Source: Affinundibacterium amnicola (lineage in GTDB: Bacteria > Pseudomonadota > Gammaproteobacteria > Burkholderiales > Burkholderiaceae_D). Taken from it: DNA of 64,000 nucleotides. The notes below the pieces were generated by a model, which ran no database searches, was not told the DNA's origin, and saw only the letters and a program-made list of their open reading frames with translations. Positions 36,820 to 48,553 of this stretch are shown piece after piece. Location of the stretch: the NCBI RefSeq assembly GCF_014284275.1, contig NZ_JACOFU010000002.1, forward strand, positions 294,623 through 358,622, read 5' to 3'. The translations under genes and the position numbers were made by a program. Within the stretch, counting starts at the first letter, position 1. Each line of letters opens with the position of its first letter.

Positions 36820-37356
36820 TCAAAAACTCGATCCTTTTTCTTTCAAAAATTCAATTTCTTCCGCTGTTGATTCTCGTCCAAGAATTTCATTGCGATGCGG
36901 GTAACGACCAAATCGATCAATGATCACTTTATGCTTTAATTCAAACTCGTAGTTACCCTTAGGTGCATGATCGCGATACAGTTGTTCTGCCCATACGTGG
37001 ATTTGGCGCGATTCGCTATGCATAAAAGGCATGTACAGAAAATTGCGTTCGGTTTCTGACAAATTTTTATCAACGCCAATGTGAATCGCCTCTTGCGCCA
37101 GCACTAAAGCGATGGGATCTTGTGCAAACGCGAGTGGCGTTTTGCGATAGACATTACGTGAAAATTGATCCAAAACAATGATTTCTGCGAGACGCCCTTT
37201 TGGTTCATTTCGCCATGCATACAATTCACCGGCGGCTGCTCGTCGCATCAATGGCAAGAAACGATTTGCGATCAATTGATCAAATTCAGGATCGGCAATC
37301 CACCATTTTTTTGGATCAATTTCTTCAAACCAGAATTGAATAATTTCTTGATACAT
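36820..37356 (-). CDS. DUF924 family protein
   Basis: A 178-residue soluble helical protein. IIQFWFEEIDPKKWWIADPEFD, IIVLDQFSRNVYRKTPLAFAQD, FLYMPFMHSES and RYPHRNEILGRESTAEE are the recognised blocks of DUF924, a widespread family with a TPR-like fold and no assigned role. The start at 37356 has an excellent GGAGGTGACC box; an in-frame ATG at 37374 lies upstream of that box and is rejected. Confidence 0.85.
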   Translation of the reverse strand: MYQEIIQFWFEEIDPKKWWIADPEFDQLIANRFLPLMRRAAAGELYAWRNEPKGRLAEIIVLDQFSRNVYRKTPLAFAQDPIALVLAQEAIHIGVDKNLSETERNFLYMPFMHSESRQIHVWAEQLYRDHAPKGNYEFELKHKVIIDRFGRYPHRNEILGRESTAEEIEFLKEKGSSF

Positions 37357-37534
37357 GGTCACCTCCATAATCACAGATCGAGATTGAACGCTTGACTCAA
37401 TGCGAACGCAAGAATCAAGGAGAAGTTACCAGTACAGAAAGGAATAGGCAATCAATTTCCATGCACACTACGCAGATTAAAAAGTGCGTATCAAGAAACT
37501 AAATGTAAGAAATTAATTGCGGATTAGTTGTGAA

Positions 37535-38479
37535 TTAATTTGCGGTCGAAATCAAACGCTCGGGCGCAAGTACGGAAAATTCTTGCAGTTGTGCGGAGCC
37601 TAGTAATTGTTTTGCCACAACATCGCTTGCTTGACGATAAACACGTACTCGTCCAAGTTCCGTCGGATGCAACACTTCTTCCTTGGCTAAAGAAATACGT
37701 TGGCCTTGTAGAAAGCGGCGCGCGAGTTCGTCGTTAAGTGTGACTTCAGGGAAGCTGGAAAGCAAGGCGTCAACTGGTGCCAACAATGCATGCCGCTGCT
37801 CTTCACTCATCTCTATCAATTGATCAAGCGTGACAGTATTTTCTAGAATGAGGTGACCAACATGGGTACGGCGCAAAGCATTTAAGTGCGCACCGCAGCC
37901 CAAGGCATTGCCGATATCTTCACCCAGAACGCGAATATAAGTACCTTTGCTGCAGCGTACATTCAAGGTGAGGAATGGCGCTTCATATTGAACGAATTCA
38001 AGTAGATGAATCGTCACCGGACGCGCTTCGCGTTCTAATGTGATACCTTCGCGTGCATATTCATAGAGCGGTTTGCCATCGCGCTTGAGTGCCGAATACA
38101 TAGGTGGCACTTGCAGAATATCGCCTTTGAATTGTTCTAAAACTGCGTGTATCTGTGCTTCGTTAACATTCACTTCTCGCGTTTGTATAACTTCACCTTC
38201 GGTGTCGCCCGTGTTGGTGCTGACGCCCAGATGCACCACAGTTTGATAGGTTTTGTCGGCATCCAATAGATCAGCAGAGAACTTGGTCGCTTCGCCAAAA
38301 CACAGTGGCAACAAACCGGTTGCGAAAGGATCCAAGGTGCCTGTATGACCCGCTTTAATGGCGTTCAGTAGGCGCTTAGCCTTGATGAGCGCATCATTGC
38401 TCGACCAACCCACAGGCTTATCTAATAGCAGCACGCCATTGATAGGCAGGCGTGTTTTTTTCTTGATGGGTTGGTTCAT
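37535..38479 (-). CDS. truB: tRNA pseudouridine(55) synthase
   Basis: A 314-residue TruB enzyme that makes pseudouridine 55 in the T-loop of tRNAs. GVLLLDKPVGWSSND opens the protein; AGHTGTLDPFATGLLPL carries the catalytic Asp of the GTLDP motif; YEYAREGI and CSKGTYIRVLGEDIG follow, then a C-terminal PUA-like part. Last gene of rimP-nusA-infB-rbfA-truB; a 228-base gap with a REP-like repeat separates it from rbfA. Confidence 0.95.
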   Translation of the reverse strand: MNQPIKKKTRLPINGVLLLDKPVGWSSNDALIKAKRLLNAIKAGHTGTLDPFATGLLPLCFGEATKFSADLLDADKTYQTVVHLGVSTNTGDTEGEVIQTREVNVNEAQIHAVLEQFKGDILQVPPMYSALKRDGKPLYEYAREGITLEREARPVTIHLLEFVQYEAPFLTLNVRCSKGTYIRVLGEDIGNALGCGAHLNALRRTHVGHLILENTVTLDQLIEMSEEQRHALLAPVDALLSSFPEVTLNDELARRFLQGQRISLAKEEVLHPTELGRVRVYRQASDVVAKQLLGSAQLQEFSVLAPERLISTAN

Positions 38480-38549
38480 GATGAAATTTTAATTAGGAAG
38501 TCGCAAACGAGAATTTCGCCCCAAATACACAAAGAACGTCAGTTCTTAT

Positions 38550-38626
38550 GTAGGGTGCGCGATGCGCACCGCAGGTTCTGGTAGTTATTTCAAACTATCA
38601 AAGCCGGTGCGCATGGCGCACCCTAC
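38550..38626. repeat. REP/MITE-like repeat with terminal inverted ends, copy 2
   Basis: GTAGGGTGCGC at 38550 and GCGCACCCTAC ending at 38626, enclosing about 55 bases. Same design and arm sequence as 22777-22869 with a different interior, so the conserved part is the two palindromic ends. It lies between truB and rbfA. Confidence 0.75.
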
Positions 38627-38707
38627 GAGAAGGATTTGCAGATATGGTCTAAGAGATTTTCGATACATTTTTTGAACCGAAAGCGATTCTGATCTTCTAG
38701 GGCGATA

Positions 38708-39106
38708 TTAATCTTCGCTGTCGTTTTTATCTTCTGGCACATGCGTCGCATTTGCTTCATCGATCAATTTCGACATCGCAATTCCACGCATTGTGGAAGT
38801 ATCGTGCACGAAGTGTAATTGCGGTAAAGTGTGAATGCGCAGTTTCAAGCCGAGTTGATTACGCAAAAAACCCGCAGCTTTGTTCAAGCCTTCAAAGGTA
38901 TTTTTAATTGCCGCTGGATCATCCGCCAAGGTGGTGAAATACACTTTGGCATGCGCGTAATCGGGTGTCAATTGCACTTCCGTAAGCGTGATCATGCCGA
39001 CACGTGGGTCTTTGAGTTCTGCCCAGATAATTTCAGACAAATCACGTTGGATTTGATCAGCAACACGCAGACCGCGAGCTGGGATGGATTTACTATTTTT
39101 GGCCAT
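38708..39106 (-). CDS. rbfA: Ribosome-binding factor A
   Basis: A 132-residue KH-fold protein needed for maturation of the 30S subunit and 16S 5' end. [31 protein letters not shown] and AKVYFTTL, then [22 protein letters not shown] are the family blocks. A short acidic tail (DKNDSED) ends it. Downstream of infB in the standard operon order, across a 136-base gap containing a long palindrome. Confidence 0.94.
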   Translation of the reverse strand: MAKNSKSIPARGLRVADQIQRDLSEIIWAELKDPRVGMITLTEVQLTPDYAHAKVYFTTLADDPAAIKNTFEGLNKAAGFLRNQLGLKLRIHTLPQLHFVHDTSTMRGIAMSKLIDEANATHVPEDKNDSED

Positions 39107-39147
39107 AATTTTTCTAACAATACTTTATTCAAAAAAACAAAAGACTA

Positions 39148-39211
39148 AACCGCAGAGGCGCAGAGGTCACAGAGAATCAATGATCTCTGCGACCTCTGCG
39201 CCTCTGCGGTT
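39148..39211. repeat. Long near-perfect palindrome between infB and rbfA
   Basis: AACCGCAGAGGCGCAGAGGT and its reverse complement, extended by CAGAGA/TCTCTG, enclose a loop of about ten bases. Arms are about 27 bases with one mismatch or so. It has no T-tract on the coding side, so it looks like a mobile repeat or mRNA stem-loop rather than a standard terminator. Confidence 0.8.
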
Positions 39212-39242
39212 CAAAGCTCTTTGTCTTTCTAACGCTATCTGC

Positions 39243-42134
39243 TTACAGAGTACGAGCAATTTCCTGGATTTCGAAGATTTCCAAGAAATCTCCGACCTGA
39301 ATATCGTTGTAGGATTTGAGTGAGAGACCACACTCCATACCTGCACGAACTTCTTTGGCATCGTCTTTGTAACGTTTCAAAGAATCCAACTCGCCAGTCC
39401 ATGTCACGACATTGTTGCGCAACAAACGGACAGACGACGTACGTTTAACCACGCCTTCAGTAACCAAGCAACCTGCAATTGAACCCACTTTACTGACGGA
39501 GAAGACTTGACGAATCTCGACCATACCAATAATCGTTTCGCGCTTCTCTGGTGCCAACATGCCGGACAGCGCAGATTTGATTTCATCTACCGCATCGTAA
39601 ATGATGTTGTAGTAACGGATGTCCACACCATTCGATTCAGCCAACTTACGAGCAGAAGCATCCGCACGTGTGTTAAAGCCGATGATGACTGCTTTGGAAG
39701 CCACCGCCAAATTGACGTCGGATTCTGAAATACCACCAACTGCGGCATGTACCACTTGTACGCGTACTTCGTTGTTGGACAATTTAACCAAAGACTGAAC
39801 CAAAGCTTCTTGCGAACCTTGCACGTCAGTTTTGACGATGATAGGCAAGTTTTTGAGTTCGCCTTCGCCCATGTTTTCGAACATGTTTTCGAGCTTCGCT
39901 GCCTGTTGTTTCGCCAATTTAACATCACGGTATTTACCTTGACGGAACAAAGCGATTTCACGGGCTTTGCGTTCGTCGACCATGACCATGACTTCTTCAC
40001 CAGCCGCGGGCACTTCGGTCAAACCTTGGATCTCTACTGGAATTGATGGACCAGCTTCGCTGATATTCTTACCGTTTTCATCTAACATCGCACGAACGCG
40101 ACCATAGGATGAACCCGCCAAGACCACGTCACCGCGTTTCAATGTACCTGATTGAACCAAGATCGTTGCAACCGTACCGCGACCTTTATCCAAACGAGAT
40201 TCCACTACCAAACCTTTAGCTGGTGCATCAACAGGTGCACGCAATTCCAAAACTTCAGCTTGTAACAAAACTTGTTCTAACAAGTCGTCAATACCTTGGC
40301 CTGTTTTAGCAGAAACAGAAACGAAAGGAGAATCACCACCGTAAGCTTCTGGCACAACGCTTTCTGCGATCAATTCTTGTGTCACGCGATCTGCATTACC
40401 ACCTGGTTTATCGATCTTATTGATTGCAACCACCAATGGCACACCAGCAGCTTTTGCATGGGCAATCGCTTCTTTAGTTTGCGGCATCACGCCGTCGTCT
40501 GCTGCCACGACCAAGATAACGATATCGGTTGCTTTCGCACCACGAGCACGCATCGCCGTAAAGGCTTCATGACCTGGCGTATCTAAGAAGGTAATCATGC
40601 CGCGTGGCGTTTCTACGTGGTAGGCACCAATGTGCTGCGTAATACCACCAGCTTCACCGGAAGCCACTTTAGCGCGACGAATATAATCGAGCAAAGATGT
40701 TTTACCGTGATCAACGTGACCCATCACCGTGACAACTGGTGCACGTGGCGAGGATTCGTATTCAGCATGTTCAGCCACATCCGTCAGCATCGCTTCTGGA
40801 TCATCAATTTTGGCTGCGAAGGCTTTATGACCCATTTCTTCGACCAGAATCATCGCTGTTTCTTGATCAAGAACTTGATTGATCGTGCACATTTGACCGA
40901 GTTTCATCAAATGCTTAATCACTTCAGATGCTTTGACTGACATCTTATGCGCTAATTCAGCGACTGTTAAAGTCTCTGGTACATACACGTCTTTAATAAC
41001 TGCTTCGACAGGTACCTGGAAATTAGTTTCTCTATCGTCTTGATGATTATTGCGACGACCTTTAGGGCCGCTTTTCCAACCATCACGACCAACTGGCGCT
41101 GCACCACGAGTTTTCAAACCACCACCGCGTTTTTTCGCAGCGTCTTCTTGCCATGTAGAAGATACATTAGCAGATTTGATGGCTTTTTTGTCGGTTGGCG
41201 CTGCAACTGCTGGCTTCACGTCTTTCTTGTCGCCAGTTTTTTTCTCACCAGGTTTTTTATCCGCTGGTTTATGCAAAGTACCTTCGGCAACCTTAGATGG
41301 TGCAGCAGCTACTGGTGCAGGCGTTTCAACTGGCTTAGGCTTACGCGCAGCAAGCATCATCTCCTTAATTTGCGCTACTTCGTCAGCAACTTTTTTACGT
41401 GCATTTTCTGCATTCGCTGCACGTGCGGCCGCTTCTTTCACCGCTTCTTTGGCTTCGGCCGCTGCTGCTGTTGCTTTTTTCTTCGCTTCTTCAGCCGCTA
41501 CGCGTTTTGCCTCTTCATCGACAGCAGATACTTCTGGAGCTGCTTCCGAAGCTGCTGGTGCTTTACTTGTTTTTGCGCGTTTTTCTTCCGCGATTTTTGC
41601 TTTTTCTGCGTCTGCTTTTGCTTTCGCTGCAGCTTCCGCTTCGCGTGCTGCTTTCGCTTCTGCCTCTTTTTCTGCTTCGAGCTTAGCAAGCTGTTCTTGC
41701 TTCTCTAACAGTTCAGCTTCGCGACGTGCTGCCAATTCCGCTTCAGCCTGCGCTTCCGCTTCACGACGAGCAACTTCAGCAGGATCAATAGATACTTCTG
41801 CAGGTCTTGCATTTTCTTCTGGAGAACTTTCGTCACGTTTAACGAAAGTACGTTTTTTACGCACTTCCACTTGCACAGTACGCGTCTTGCCAGTCGCATC
41901 AGCTTGCTTGATCTCGGTTGTTTCCTTACGAGTCAAAGTGATTTTTTTCTTTTCGGCATCAGGAGCCACGCCGTGTGAACGGCGTAAATGTTCCAACAAC
42001 TTATCCTTATCTTCTTTGGATAAGATATCGGACGCAGACGCTTTTGTAACGCCTGCGGCATTCAATTGCGTGAGCAGTAAATCCGCTGACATTTTCAGCT
42101 CGGTGGCAAATTGAGCTACATTATTACTCGCCAT
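39243..42134 (-). CDS. infB: Translation initiation factor IF-2
   Basis: A 963-residue translational GTPase that delivers fMet-tRNA to the 30S subunit. Two IF2_N modules ([20 protein letters not shown] at the start; [20 protein letters not shown] near 395) flank a long Ala/Lys/Glu-rich flexible segment (about 120-330). G domain: [17 protein letters not shown] and NKIDK. The C-terminal domains end with [12 protein letters not shown]. Length is normal for Burkholderiales. The repetitive N-terminal part creates long open frames on the opposite strand that are not genes. Confidence 0.97.
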   Translation of the reverse strand: MASNNVAQFATELKMSADLLLTQLNAAGVTKASASDILSKEDKDKLLEHLRRSHGVAPDAEKKKITLTRKETTEIKQADATGKTRTVQVEVRKKRTFVKRDESSPEENARPAEVSIDPAEVARREAEAQAEAELAARREAELLEKQEQLAKLEAEKEAEAKAAREAEAAAKAKADAEKAKIAEEKRAKTSKAPAASEAAPEVSAVDEEAKRVAAEEAKKKATAAAAEAKEAVKEAAARAANAENARKKVADEVAQIKEMMLAARKPKPVETPAPVAAAPSKVAEGTLHKPADKKPGEKKTGDKKDVKPAVAAPTDKKAIKSANVSSTWQEDAAKKRGGGLKTRGAAPVGRDGWKSGPKGRRNNHQDDRETNFQVPVEAVIKDVYVPETLTVAELAHKMSVKASEVIKHLMKLGQMCTINQVLDQETAMILVEEMGHKAFAAKIDDPEAMLTDVAEHAEYESSPRAPVVTVMGHVDHGKTSLLDYIRRAKVASGEAGGITQHIGAYHVETPRGMITFLDTPGHEAFTAMRARGAKATDIVILVVAADDGVMPQTKEAIAHAKAAGVPLVVAINKIDKPGGNADRVTQELIAESVVPEAYGGDSPFVSVSAKTGQGIDDLLEQVLLQAEVLELRAPVDAPAKGLVVESRLDKGRGTVATILVQSGTLKRGDVVLAGSSYGRVRAMLDENGKNISEAGPSIPVEIQGLTEVPAAGEEVMVMVDERKAREIALFRQGKYRDVKLAKQQAAKLENMFENMGEGELKNLPIIVKTDVQGSQEALVQSLVKLSNNEVRVQVVHAAVGGISESDVNLAVASKAVIIGFNTRADASARKLAESNGVDIRYYNIIYDAVDEIKSALSGMLAPEKRETIIGMVEIRQVFSVSKVGSIAGCLVTEGVVKRTSSVRLLRNNVVTWTGELDSLKRYKDDAKEVRAGMECGLSLKSYNDIQVGDFLEIFEIQEIARTL

Positions 42135-42219
42135 TCAGTCCTCTTTCCTTGTTTTGTGCTGGGATTTAACGTTATAAATTGAGTTAAATCCACGCTTCAA
42201 TTATGTTGTTCACTCGTGA

Positions 42220-43779
42220 TTATTTTGCTTCAACGAGTTTCCATGCTTTTTCCAATAAGGCTTTAGCATGTTCATCATATTTAGCGTCGATGAGTTTCAT
42301 CTCATCATCAGTCACATCTTCAAATGCATTATCAATTAATTGACGCGCACGGTCTGTAGACAGAGCCAAAATCGCGCCAAATTCATCGTAAGCTAAGCCA
42401 CCGAAAGCAGCGAGGGTCTTAATACCAGCCAAGCCCAATTTACCTGCTGTTGCACGGCTCATACCTTCCAGATTAATCAATGCGTCTTCCACACCTTCCA
42501 CACCTTCTTCAGAAGCAATCGCTTCTGTCACAAGTGCATCACGTGCGCGATTGCGCAATTCATTCACTGTATCTTCATCTAAGGCATCAATTTCCAGCAT
42601 TTCGCTAATTGGTACATAAGCGATTTCTTCTAAGCTAGAGAAGCCTTCGTCAACCAAGATATCTGCAACTTCTTGATCCACGTCGAGTTTTTCCATGAAC
42701 AGAGCACGGATACCAGCAGATTCTTGTTCTGCTTTATCCGCAGATTGCTCTGCAGTCATGATATTAATTTGCCAGCCAGTCAATTCTGCTGCCAAGCGGA
42801 CGTTTTGACCGCTACGACCAATCGCAATCGCCAAGTTTTCATCATCAACGACGACGTCCATTGCGTGTTTTTCTTCATCGACCATGATGGAGGAAACATT
42901 CGCTGGTGCTAATGCGCCGATCACGAATTGCGCTGGATCTTCAGACCACAACACGATATCAACACGTTCGCCGCCCAATTCGCCAGTCACTGCTTGAACG
43001 CGAGAGCCGCGCATACCAACGCAAGTACCGATAGGATCAATACGTTTATCATCGGTGTGAACCGCGATCTTAGCGCGCACGCCTGGATCACGCGCTGCAG
43101 ATTTGATGACCAATGAACCTTGTTCGATTTCTGGCACTTCCAATTCAAACAATTTCATGATGAATTCTGGTGCTGTACGAGACAAGATCACTTGTGGACC
43201 ACGTGCATTGCGATCAATACGCAAGATGTAAGCACGGACGCGATCTCCAACGCGTAAGTTTTCTTTCGGAATCATTTGATCGCGTGGCAAACGTGCCTCG
43301 ATACGACCAGATTCGACCACCGCTTCGCCGCGTTCCATGCGTTTGATCGTACCCATAACCAGGGAATCGCCACGCTCTAAGAATTCAGCCAAAATTTGTT
43401 CACGCTCTGCATCGCGGATACGTTGCAATACGATTTGCTTCGTATCTTGTGCAAAACGACGACCCAGCTCAACGGATTCCACTGGCTCTTCAATGTATTC
43501 ATCGACTTCGATATCAGCGTATTGCTCGACTGCTTCGAAATGCAAAATTTCTTGATCTGGCAATTGCAAACCAGCTTCGTCAGCCACAACGTGCCAACGG
43601 CGGAATGTACGATATTCACCAGTATCACGGTCGATTTCTACGCGAATATCGACTTCACCTTCATAACGCTTTTTGGTAGCCGTTGCCAAAGCATGTTCCA
43701 ATGCGCCAAAAACGATATCTTCATCAACGTTTTTTTCACGCGCCAGCACATCAACCAATAATAAAACTTCGCGACTCAT
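42220..43779 (-). CDS. nusA: Transcription termination/antitermination factor NusA
   Basis: A 519-residue RNA-polymerase-binding protein. N-terminal domain (1-130), S1 domain with [11 protein letters not shown] and [10 protein letters not shown] (about 135-200), two KH domains ([29 protein letters not shown]) and two C-terminal acidic repeats (about 365-519). The GGAG box is eight bases before ATG, and the gene overlaps the rimP stop by four bases. Upstream of infB as usual. Confidence 0.97.
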   Translation of the reverse strand: MSREVLLLVDVLAREKNVDEDIVFGALEHALATATKKRYEGEVDIRVEIDRDTGEYRTFRRWHVVADEAGLQLPDQEILHFEAVEQYADIEVDEYIEEPVESVELGRRFAQDTKQIVLQRIRDAEREQILAEFLERGDSLVMGTIKRMERGEAVVESGRIEARLPRDQMIPKENLRVGDRVRAYILRIDRNARGPQVILSRTAPEFIMKLFELEVPEIEQGSLVIKSAARDPGVRAKIAVHTDDKRIDPIGTCVGMRGSRVQAVTGELGGERVDIVLWSEDPAQFVIGALAPANVSSIMVDEEKHAMDVVVDDENLAIAIGRSGQNVRLAAELTGWQINIMTAEQSADKAEQESAGIRALFMEKLDVDQEVADILVDEGFSSLEEIAYVPISEMLEIDALDEDTVNELRNRARDALVTEAIASEEGVEGVEDALINLEGMSRATAGKLGLAGIKTLAAFGGLAYDEFGAILALSTDRARQLIDNAFEDVTDDEMKLIDAKYDEHAKALLEKAWKLVEAK

Positions 43780-44264
43780 GCTTTGCGACTCCTAAAATCC
43801 ACTTGCGGCACTAAACGTGCCTTATCTAAATCAGCGAGCGTAAACTCAAGCATCGCCGCGCCATCTTTTGTTTCAAATTCGAGCTTCAGAGTTTCCCCTT
43901 CTGGCTCATGCAATACACCTTCGAAGCTCTTGCGATTAGCCATGCCTGGCATAGGCAATCGCAATTTCACATTGGCTTTTTCGCCGACAAAACGGACGAA
44001 ATCAGCCATCTTCTTCAATGGTCGATCTAAGCCCGGAGAAGAAATCTCCAAGCGTTCATAGTTCACTTCTTCTACAGTCAATACGTGTGACAATTGATGA
44101 CTGACTTTCGCGCAATCCTCTACTGTGATATGACCTTTTTCCTCAACATCCTCTGGTAAAAGATCGATATACACACGAAACAAACCCCGCTCTGCTCGTT
44201 CAAAATCGACCAGATCGTAGCCTGTCCCATTGACAGTCTTTTCAATTAATTCCAACAATTGCAA
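43776..44264 (-). CDS. rimP: Ribosome maturation factor RimP, TTG start
   Basis: A protein of 162 residues needed for 30S maturation. [21 protein letters not shown] opens the N-terminal domain; [32 protein letters not shown] (the conserved SSPGLDRPL) and the C-terminal SH3-like domain follow. The start is placed at TTG 44264: GGAG sits seven to eight bases upstream and the resulting N-terminus (QLLELIEK) matches the family, whereas the ATG at 44309 adds 15 residues atypical of RimP. First gene of the operon. Confidence 0.93.
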   Translation of the reverse strand: MQLLELIEKTVNGTGYDLVDFERAERGLFRVYIDLLPEDVEEKGHITVEDCAKVSHQLSHVLTVEEVNYERLEISSPGLDRPLKKMADFVRFVGEKANVKLRLPMPGMANRKSFEGVLHEPEGETLKLEFETKDGAAMLEFTLADLDKARLVPQVDFRSRKA

Positions 44265-44354
44265 GACAATTCTCCGATAAACACAGATCTCGCCCTTGCA
44301 GAAAATCAAGCCAATTTCAATTAACTTAATTCCACACTCAAAAAACGATTCGCC

Positions 44355-44378
44355 AAAAAAAAATGGGCACTAGCCCAT
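44355..44378 (-). terminator. Rho-independent terminator after rluB
   Basis: ATGGGC-ACTA-GCCCAT stem (44363-44378); on the minus strand it is followed by a run of nine T. Separates rluB from rimP. Confidence 0.88.
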
Positions 44379-44540
44379 CTTCTTAGCGCCTTGAATGAAT
44401 TTCTTCATTGACTAAAAACCAACTCAAGGAAAAATCTGCTAACTACAAGATTATAAACGATTAATTACTCAATCGCAATGAGAAGTCGGTGAAAAACACG
44501 GCCTGAGCAACATCTTTCAACGACTTCCGGGCATTTAATT

Positions 44541-46391
44541 TTACGTACCGCGACGACGACGTGCCGCAATCGCCTGACCAATCGCTGGACCACTGCCGCG
44601 CTCCGTTGGACCGCGACGATTTTGATCTCGCGTTGGATAACCCAAGGCGGTTTGCAAAGGATCTGGCTGACGACTACGCGGTTTACCACCGTTTTTGCCA
44701 CCATTCGAATTTGGCTTAGCAGATTTGCCACCCTGTGCGCCAGCATAGCCACCCACTCCCGCTCCAGCACTACGCGCCGGACGACCATTTTGAGGATTCG
44801 CAAAACCACCACGCACGGTAGGTTCAAAACTTCTCTGCACTGGCGCATCAAATGGATTCACATTGCGCGGCACTTTACCACCTTGCACGCGATTACCATT
44901 TGGCTTACCCATAGGTTTTTCAGATTTTTCACCAGCAGTTTTTTCCAAACCACTGACTTTAAGCAGGCTACGAACAGCATCTTCGCCCAACTCATCCCAA
45001 CGGCCACGCTTTAAGCCCGAAGGCAAAGTCATCACGCCGTAGCGGGTACGAATCAAACGCGACACCGTCAAACCGACCGCTTCAAACATACGACGCACTT
45101 CACGGTTACGCCCCTCACCAATGATGACGCGATACCATTTGTTCACGCCTTCACCACCACCATCAGAAATCTTGGAAAATTGCGCCATACCGTCTTCCAA
45201 CTCAACACCAGCCAGGAGCTTTTGACGCATACCCTCTTCCAGATCACCCAAAGTACGCACTGCGTATTCACGCTCAATGCCATAACGTGGATGCATCAAA
45301 CGGTTTGCGAGATCACCGGAAGTTGTGAACAACAATAAGCCTTCTGTGTTGTAATCGAGACGACCCACGGCCAACCATTTACCAACCTTCATTTGCGGCA
45401 AACTATCAAACACGGAGGCGCGACCTTCTGGATCACTAGTACTGACGATTTCACCAGCAGGCTTATGATAAATCAACACGCGCGGCGGCTTTTTACTGAC
45501 CTTACGTTGAATTAACTTGCCGTTAATTCGCACTTGATCTTGCGGCAAAATACGCTGACCGATATGCGCTGGCTCACCGTTTACGGATACACGACCAGCG
45601 ATGATTAATTCTTCCATATCACGACGCGAACCCAAACCTGCTTCAGCCAAGACTTTATGCAATTTTGGTGCATCATCGTCAGCGGTTAAATCACGACGTG
45701 GTTTTTTATTTTTATCGTTACGTGAGTGCTGAACATCATCTACCGCATCATACGCATCGGAAGTCACGAACGAAAATACATCATCAGCATCGGGTACTGC
45801 ACCGCGATTATTTTGCTGACCTGGCCGACGTTGATTATTTTGATTGCGTTGATCGCCAGTGCGATTTTGTGAACCTTGCCCAGGTTTTGCTTGTTGGCGA
45901 TTGCGTGACTGACCATCGCGCGCTTGACCATCACGAGGACGCGCATTGCGGGAATTATTTCTATCGCCCTGTGGACGACGTGGGCGCTCATTATTGTCGC
46001 CAGCACTTGCTTGATTTGTCGAATCTAACTGGGGAGAAGATTGCTGCTCAATATTTGCCACATTGACGTCGCGCACTTCAGCCTGACGCGGTGCACGCAC
46101 TTGACGTGGCGGACGCTCTTGACGCGGCGCTCTCGCAACAGGTGCCGACTGGTCTGCGAAAACTGGTGTTTGAGCAGCCACCTCCACATTAACAGCTTCC
46201 GGCTTTAATCTCGGTTTGCGCGGTGCTCGCTGTGTTTTTGCAGCAACGGCATCATCGCTTACAGTCACAATGGCATCATCCACTTTAGCAACTTTTGGAC
46301 GTGCAACACGCTTTGCACGAGGACGCGGCGCATCGGTATCAGCACCAGGATTTTGCTGACTGGAAGTATCGTCTGGATTATTTGTGTTCAT
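44541..46391 (-). CDS. rluB: 23S rRNA pseudouridine(2605) synthase RluB with long tails
   Basis: A 616-residue protein whose central part (about 240-460) is a normal RluB: S4 domain ([29 protein letters not shown]), [22 protein letters not shown], catalytic [12 protein letters not shown] with its Asp, and [15 protein letters not shown]. It modifies U2605 of 23S rRNA. The N-terminal 235 residues are Pro/Ala, then Arg/Asn/Gln-rich low-complexity, and the C-terminal 130 are Gly/Asn/Arg-rich, both likely disordered and RNA-binding; such tails are usual in Burkholderiales RluB. The start overlaps the scpB end by 14 bases. Confidence 0.9.
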   Translation of the reverse strand: MNTNNPDDTSSQQNPGADTDAPRPRAKRVARPKVAKVDDAIVTVSDDAVAAKTQRAPRKPRLKPEAVNVEVAAQTPVFADQSAPVARAPRQERPPRQVRAPRQAEVRDVNVANIEQQSSPQLDSTNQASAGDNNERPRRPQGDRNNSRNARPRDGQARDGQSRNRQQAKPGQGSQNRTGDQRNQNNQRRPGQQNNRGAVPDADDVFSFVTSDAYDAVDDVQHSRNDKNKKPRRDLTADDDAPKLHKVLAEAGLGSRRDMEELIIAGRVSVNGEPAHIGQRILPQDQVRINGKLIQRKVSKKPPRVLIYHKPAGEIVSTSDPEGRASVFDSLPQMKVGKWLAVGRLDYNTEGLLLFTTSGDLANRLMHPRYGIEREYAVRTLGDLEEGMRQKLLAGVELEDGMAQFSKISDGGGEGVNKWYRVIIGEGRNREVRRMFEAVGLTVSRLIRTRYGVMTLPSGLKRGRWDELGEDAVRSLLKVSGLEKTAGEKSEKPMGKPNGNRVQGGKVPRNVNPFDAPVQRSFEPTVRGGFANPQNGRPARSAGAGVGGYAGAQGGKSAKPNSNGGKNGGKPRSRQPDPLQTALGYPTRDQNRRGPTERGSGPAIGQAIAARRRRGT

Positions 46392-47382
46392 TATCTGATT
46401 CTGGTTTGAAAGGTGTTAGAGCTTCAGCATCCGCTTCCACTACTTCATCTATATTCGTATCAGCCATCATTGCAACATCATCCAAGATCACATCACTGGC
46501 TGCTTCATTTTCAAGAGCATCTGCTGCGCGGTCTTCCACTACAACATTACTCAATTCTTCTTGCGCACTTATTTGTGTGCTTATTTGTGTACTTACTTGC
46601 TCATTTACTTCAATTTCGTCTTTATCTATTTTAATCGTGTTATTTTCAATCTCAGTTTCTGGAGCACCGCCCTCAGAAACATCTGCCGCAAGCTCAGCAT
46701 TACCATCATCATTAGAAGGAGACTCATCGCCAACAGCCTCAACATTCACCGTCGACGCATCAGCAACTTCAACCAAAGCCTCAATCCCATCGAACATATT
46801 CAATTCTGGAGAATCATCTTTGGAAGGGAGTGCATCCTCTGCCTCCTCCTGACCTATTTGCTGCAAAGGCGGCAATTGATCTAGCGATGCCAAGCCCAAG
46901 TCACTTAAGAATTGCTTGGTGGTCGCAAACAAAGCTGGTCGACCCGGCACCTCGCGATGACCGATGGTTTCTATCCAACCACGATCCTCTAAGGTCTTTA
47001 CCATCTGCGAAGCCACTGCAACACCACGTATTTCTTCGATATCACCACGTGTAACTGGCTGACGATAAGCGATAATCGCCAAAGTCTCTAACGTCGCACG
47101 CGAATACTTAGGCGGCTTTTCAGGATTTAAGCGATCAATGAAAGCGCGCATCTCAGGGCGACTTTGAAAGCGCCAACCCGTCGATAAGGAAACCAACATA
47201 ATTCCTTTGTCCGACCAATCTTGACGCACTTCTTCTAGCATTAATTTAATCGTATCAGCACCAACCAAATCCTCTTGATCGCTACTATCGACAAACAATT
47301 TTTTCATTGTATTAATGGTCAGCGGCTCATGTGCGCATAACAATGCGGTTTCGAGTACACGCTTGGCATCTGCAGTATTCAT
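46378..47382 (-). CDS. scpB: Segregation and condensation protein B
   Basis: A 334-residue kleisin-associated winged-helix protein of the SMC-ScpAB complex that compacts chromosomes. Residues 1-190 hold two winged-helix domains: [73 protein letters not shown] and [22 protein letters not shown], the most conserved block. The last 140 residues are acidic and low-complexity (rich in Asp, Glu, Ala, Val), so likely disordered. scpA and smc are not in the window. Overlap with rluB points to co-transcription. Confidence 0.92.
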   Translation of the reverse strand: MNTADAKRVLETALLCAHEPLTINTMKKLFVDSSDQEDLVGADTIKLMLEEVRQDWSDKGIMLVSLSTGWRFQSRPEMRAFIDRLNPEKPPKYSRATLETLAIIAYRQPVTRGDIEEIRGVAVASQMVKTLEDRGWIETIGHREVPGRPALFATTKQFLSDLGLASLDQLPPLQQIGQEEAEDALPSKDDSPELNMFDGIEALVEVADASTVNVEAVGDESPSNDDGNAELAADVSEGGAPETEIENNTIKIDKDEIEVNEQVSTQISTQISAQEELSNVVVEDRAADALENEAASDVILDDVAMMADTNIDEVVEADAEALTPFKPESDNEHK

Positions 47383-47654
47383 GCAAACTCTTTAGCTAAC
47401 AGGTTGTGTTGATCTTAAGAAGTATTCAGTGAAGCACTCGGGATAAATAATATCCCAACCAGTCTAGTCTTGTAGGACATTGCGCAGCACGAATCATCGA
47501 TGTGCGCCTGGTGGATCAGTCTGCAGCCAACTTGTATCTAAAACTACCAATATAAGTCAATCAAAACAGTCGATCAATTTAGTAGATGCCCGATTGTAGT
47601 CTAGAAACACACTCTAAACGCAAACCAATCAAAAAAATTCGTCAGCCTAACGAA

Positions 47655-47678
47655 AAAGCCACGATGAAACGTGGCTTT
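47655..47678. terminator. Rho-independent terminator after tRNA-fMet
   Basis: AAAGCCACG (47655-47663) pairs with CGTGGCTTT (47670-47678) around a six-base loop, followed on the minus strand by T-rich sequence. Located 11 bases past the tRNA 3' end. Confidence 0.85.
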
Positions 47679-47689
47679 ATTCTTTAAAC

Positions 47690-47766
<77 letters not shown>

Positions 47767-47962
47767 TCTGATAAGTAGAACTATACAGGACTTTGCTGCT
47801 TTGCGCAATTTCTTTCTATGCTTAAGCATTATTCGCAAGCCTATTTCTATTGCGACTTCATGACCTAGAGTAGTTTTATCATCTACTCACGCAGAGAAAC
47901 AAGCAGGCGGTGATACACTTTCACAGATTCAATTTACGCCTTTGCTCCGAAAGCTTTACACC

Positions 47963-48532
47963 ATGAAATTTTGCTCTGCTTGCGCTGCGCCTGTGGCTTT
48001 GAAAGTTCCCGCTGACGATACGCGTGAACGCTTTGTCTGCACAGAATGCGATACGATTCATTATCAAAATCCGAACATCGTAGTCGGCACTTTACCGATA
48101 TGGAATATCGATGGCGAAGTTAAGGTACTCCTCTGCAAACGCGCAATTGAGCCACGCTATGGTTACTGGACTTTGCCAGCGGGTTTTATGGAAAATCAAG
48201 AAACCTGTCGCCAGGCTGCGCAGCGTGAAACTATAGAAGAAGCTGGAGCAAACATAGAACTACACGAATTATTTTCCGTACTCAGTGTGCCGCATGTGGA
48301 TCAAGTCCATCTATTTTATAGAGCGACATTAATTGATACGAATTATTTGGCAGGTACCGAAAGCCTAGCAGTAGCTTTATTTAGCGAACATGAAATTCCT
48401 TGGGAGGAAATTGCCTTTGCTACAGTAGGGCAAACTTTGAAGTTCTTTTTTGAAGATCTGAAAAAAGTCCGGACTGGTGGGCAATTTAGTTTGCACGAAC
48501 ATGATTTTTATAAATCACATCGCCCTGAATGA
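47963..48532 (+). CDS. Nudix hydrolase with N-terminal zinc ribbon
   Basis: A protein of 189 residues. The N-terminus has a four-Cys zinc ribbon (C4, C7, C26, C29). The Nudix box GFMENQETCRQAAQRETIEEAGANI follows at about 69-93 with the full G(5)E(7)REUXEEXGU pattern, binding Mg2+ for pyrophosphate bond cleavage. The zinc ribbon plus Nudix layout resembles NudC-like or ADP-ribose/NADH pyrophosphatases; the substrate is not certain. ATG 47963 matches the family (MKFCSACAAPV). The downstream aat gene starts about 20 bases later. Confidence 0.88.
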   Translation: MKFCSACAAPVALKVPADDTRERFVCTECDTIHYQNPNIVVGTLPIWNIDGEVKVLLCKRAIEPRYGYWTLPAGFMENQETCRQAAQRETIEEAGANIELHELFSVLSVPHVDQVHLFYRATLIDTNYLAGTESLAVALFSEHEIPWEEIAFATVGQTLKFFFEDLKKVRTGGQFSLHEHDFYKSHRPE

Positions 48533-48553
48533 GTGCCCCCGCATCGCGCGCCT

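Noticed and set aside
41050-42114. 354-codon open frame on the plus strand
   Set aside because: It lies opposite the Ala/Lys/Glu-rich part of infB, and its Ser/Ala/Phe-rich low-complexity translation is what the reverse of such codons gives.
46295-46852. 185-codon open frame on the plus strand
   Set aside because: Opposite the acidic low-complexity tail of scpB; Ser/Ala-rich with no domain.
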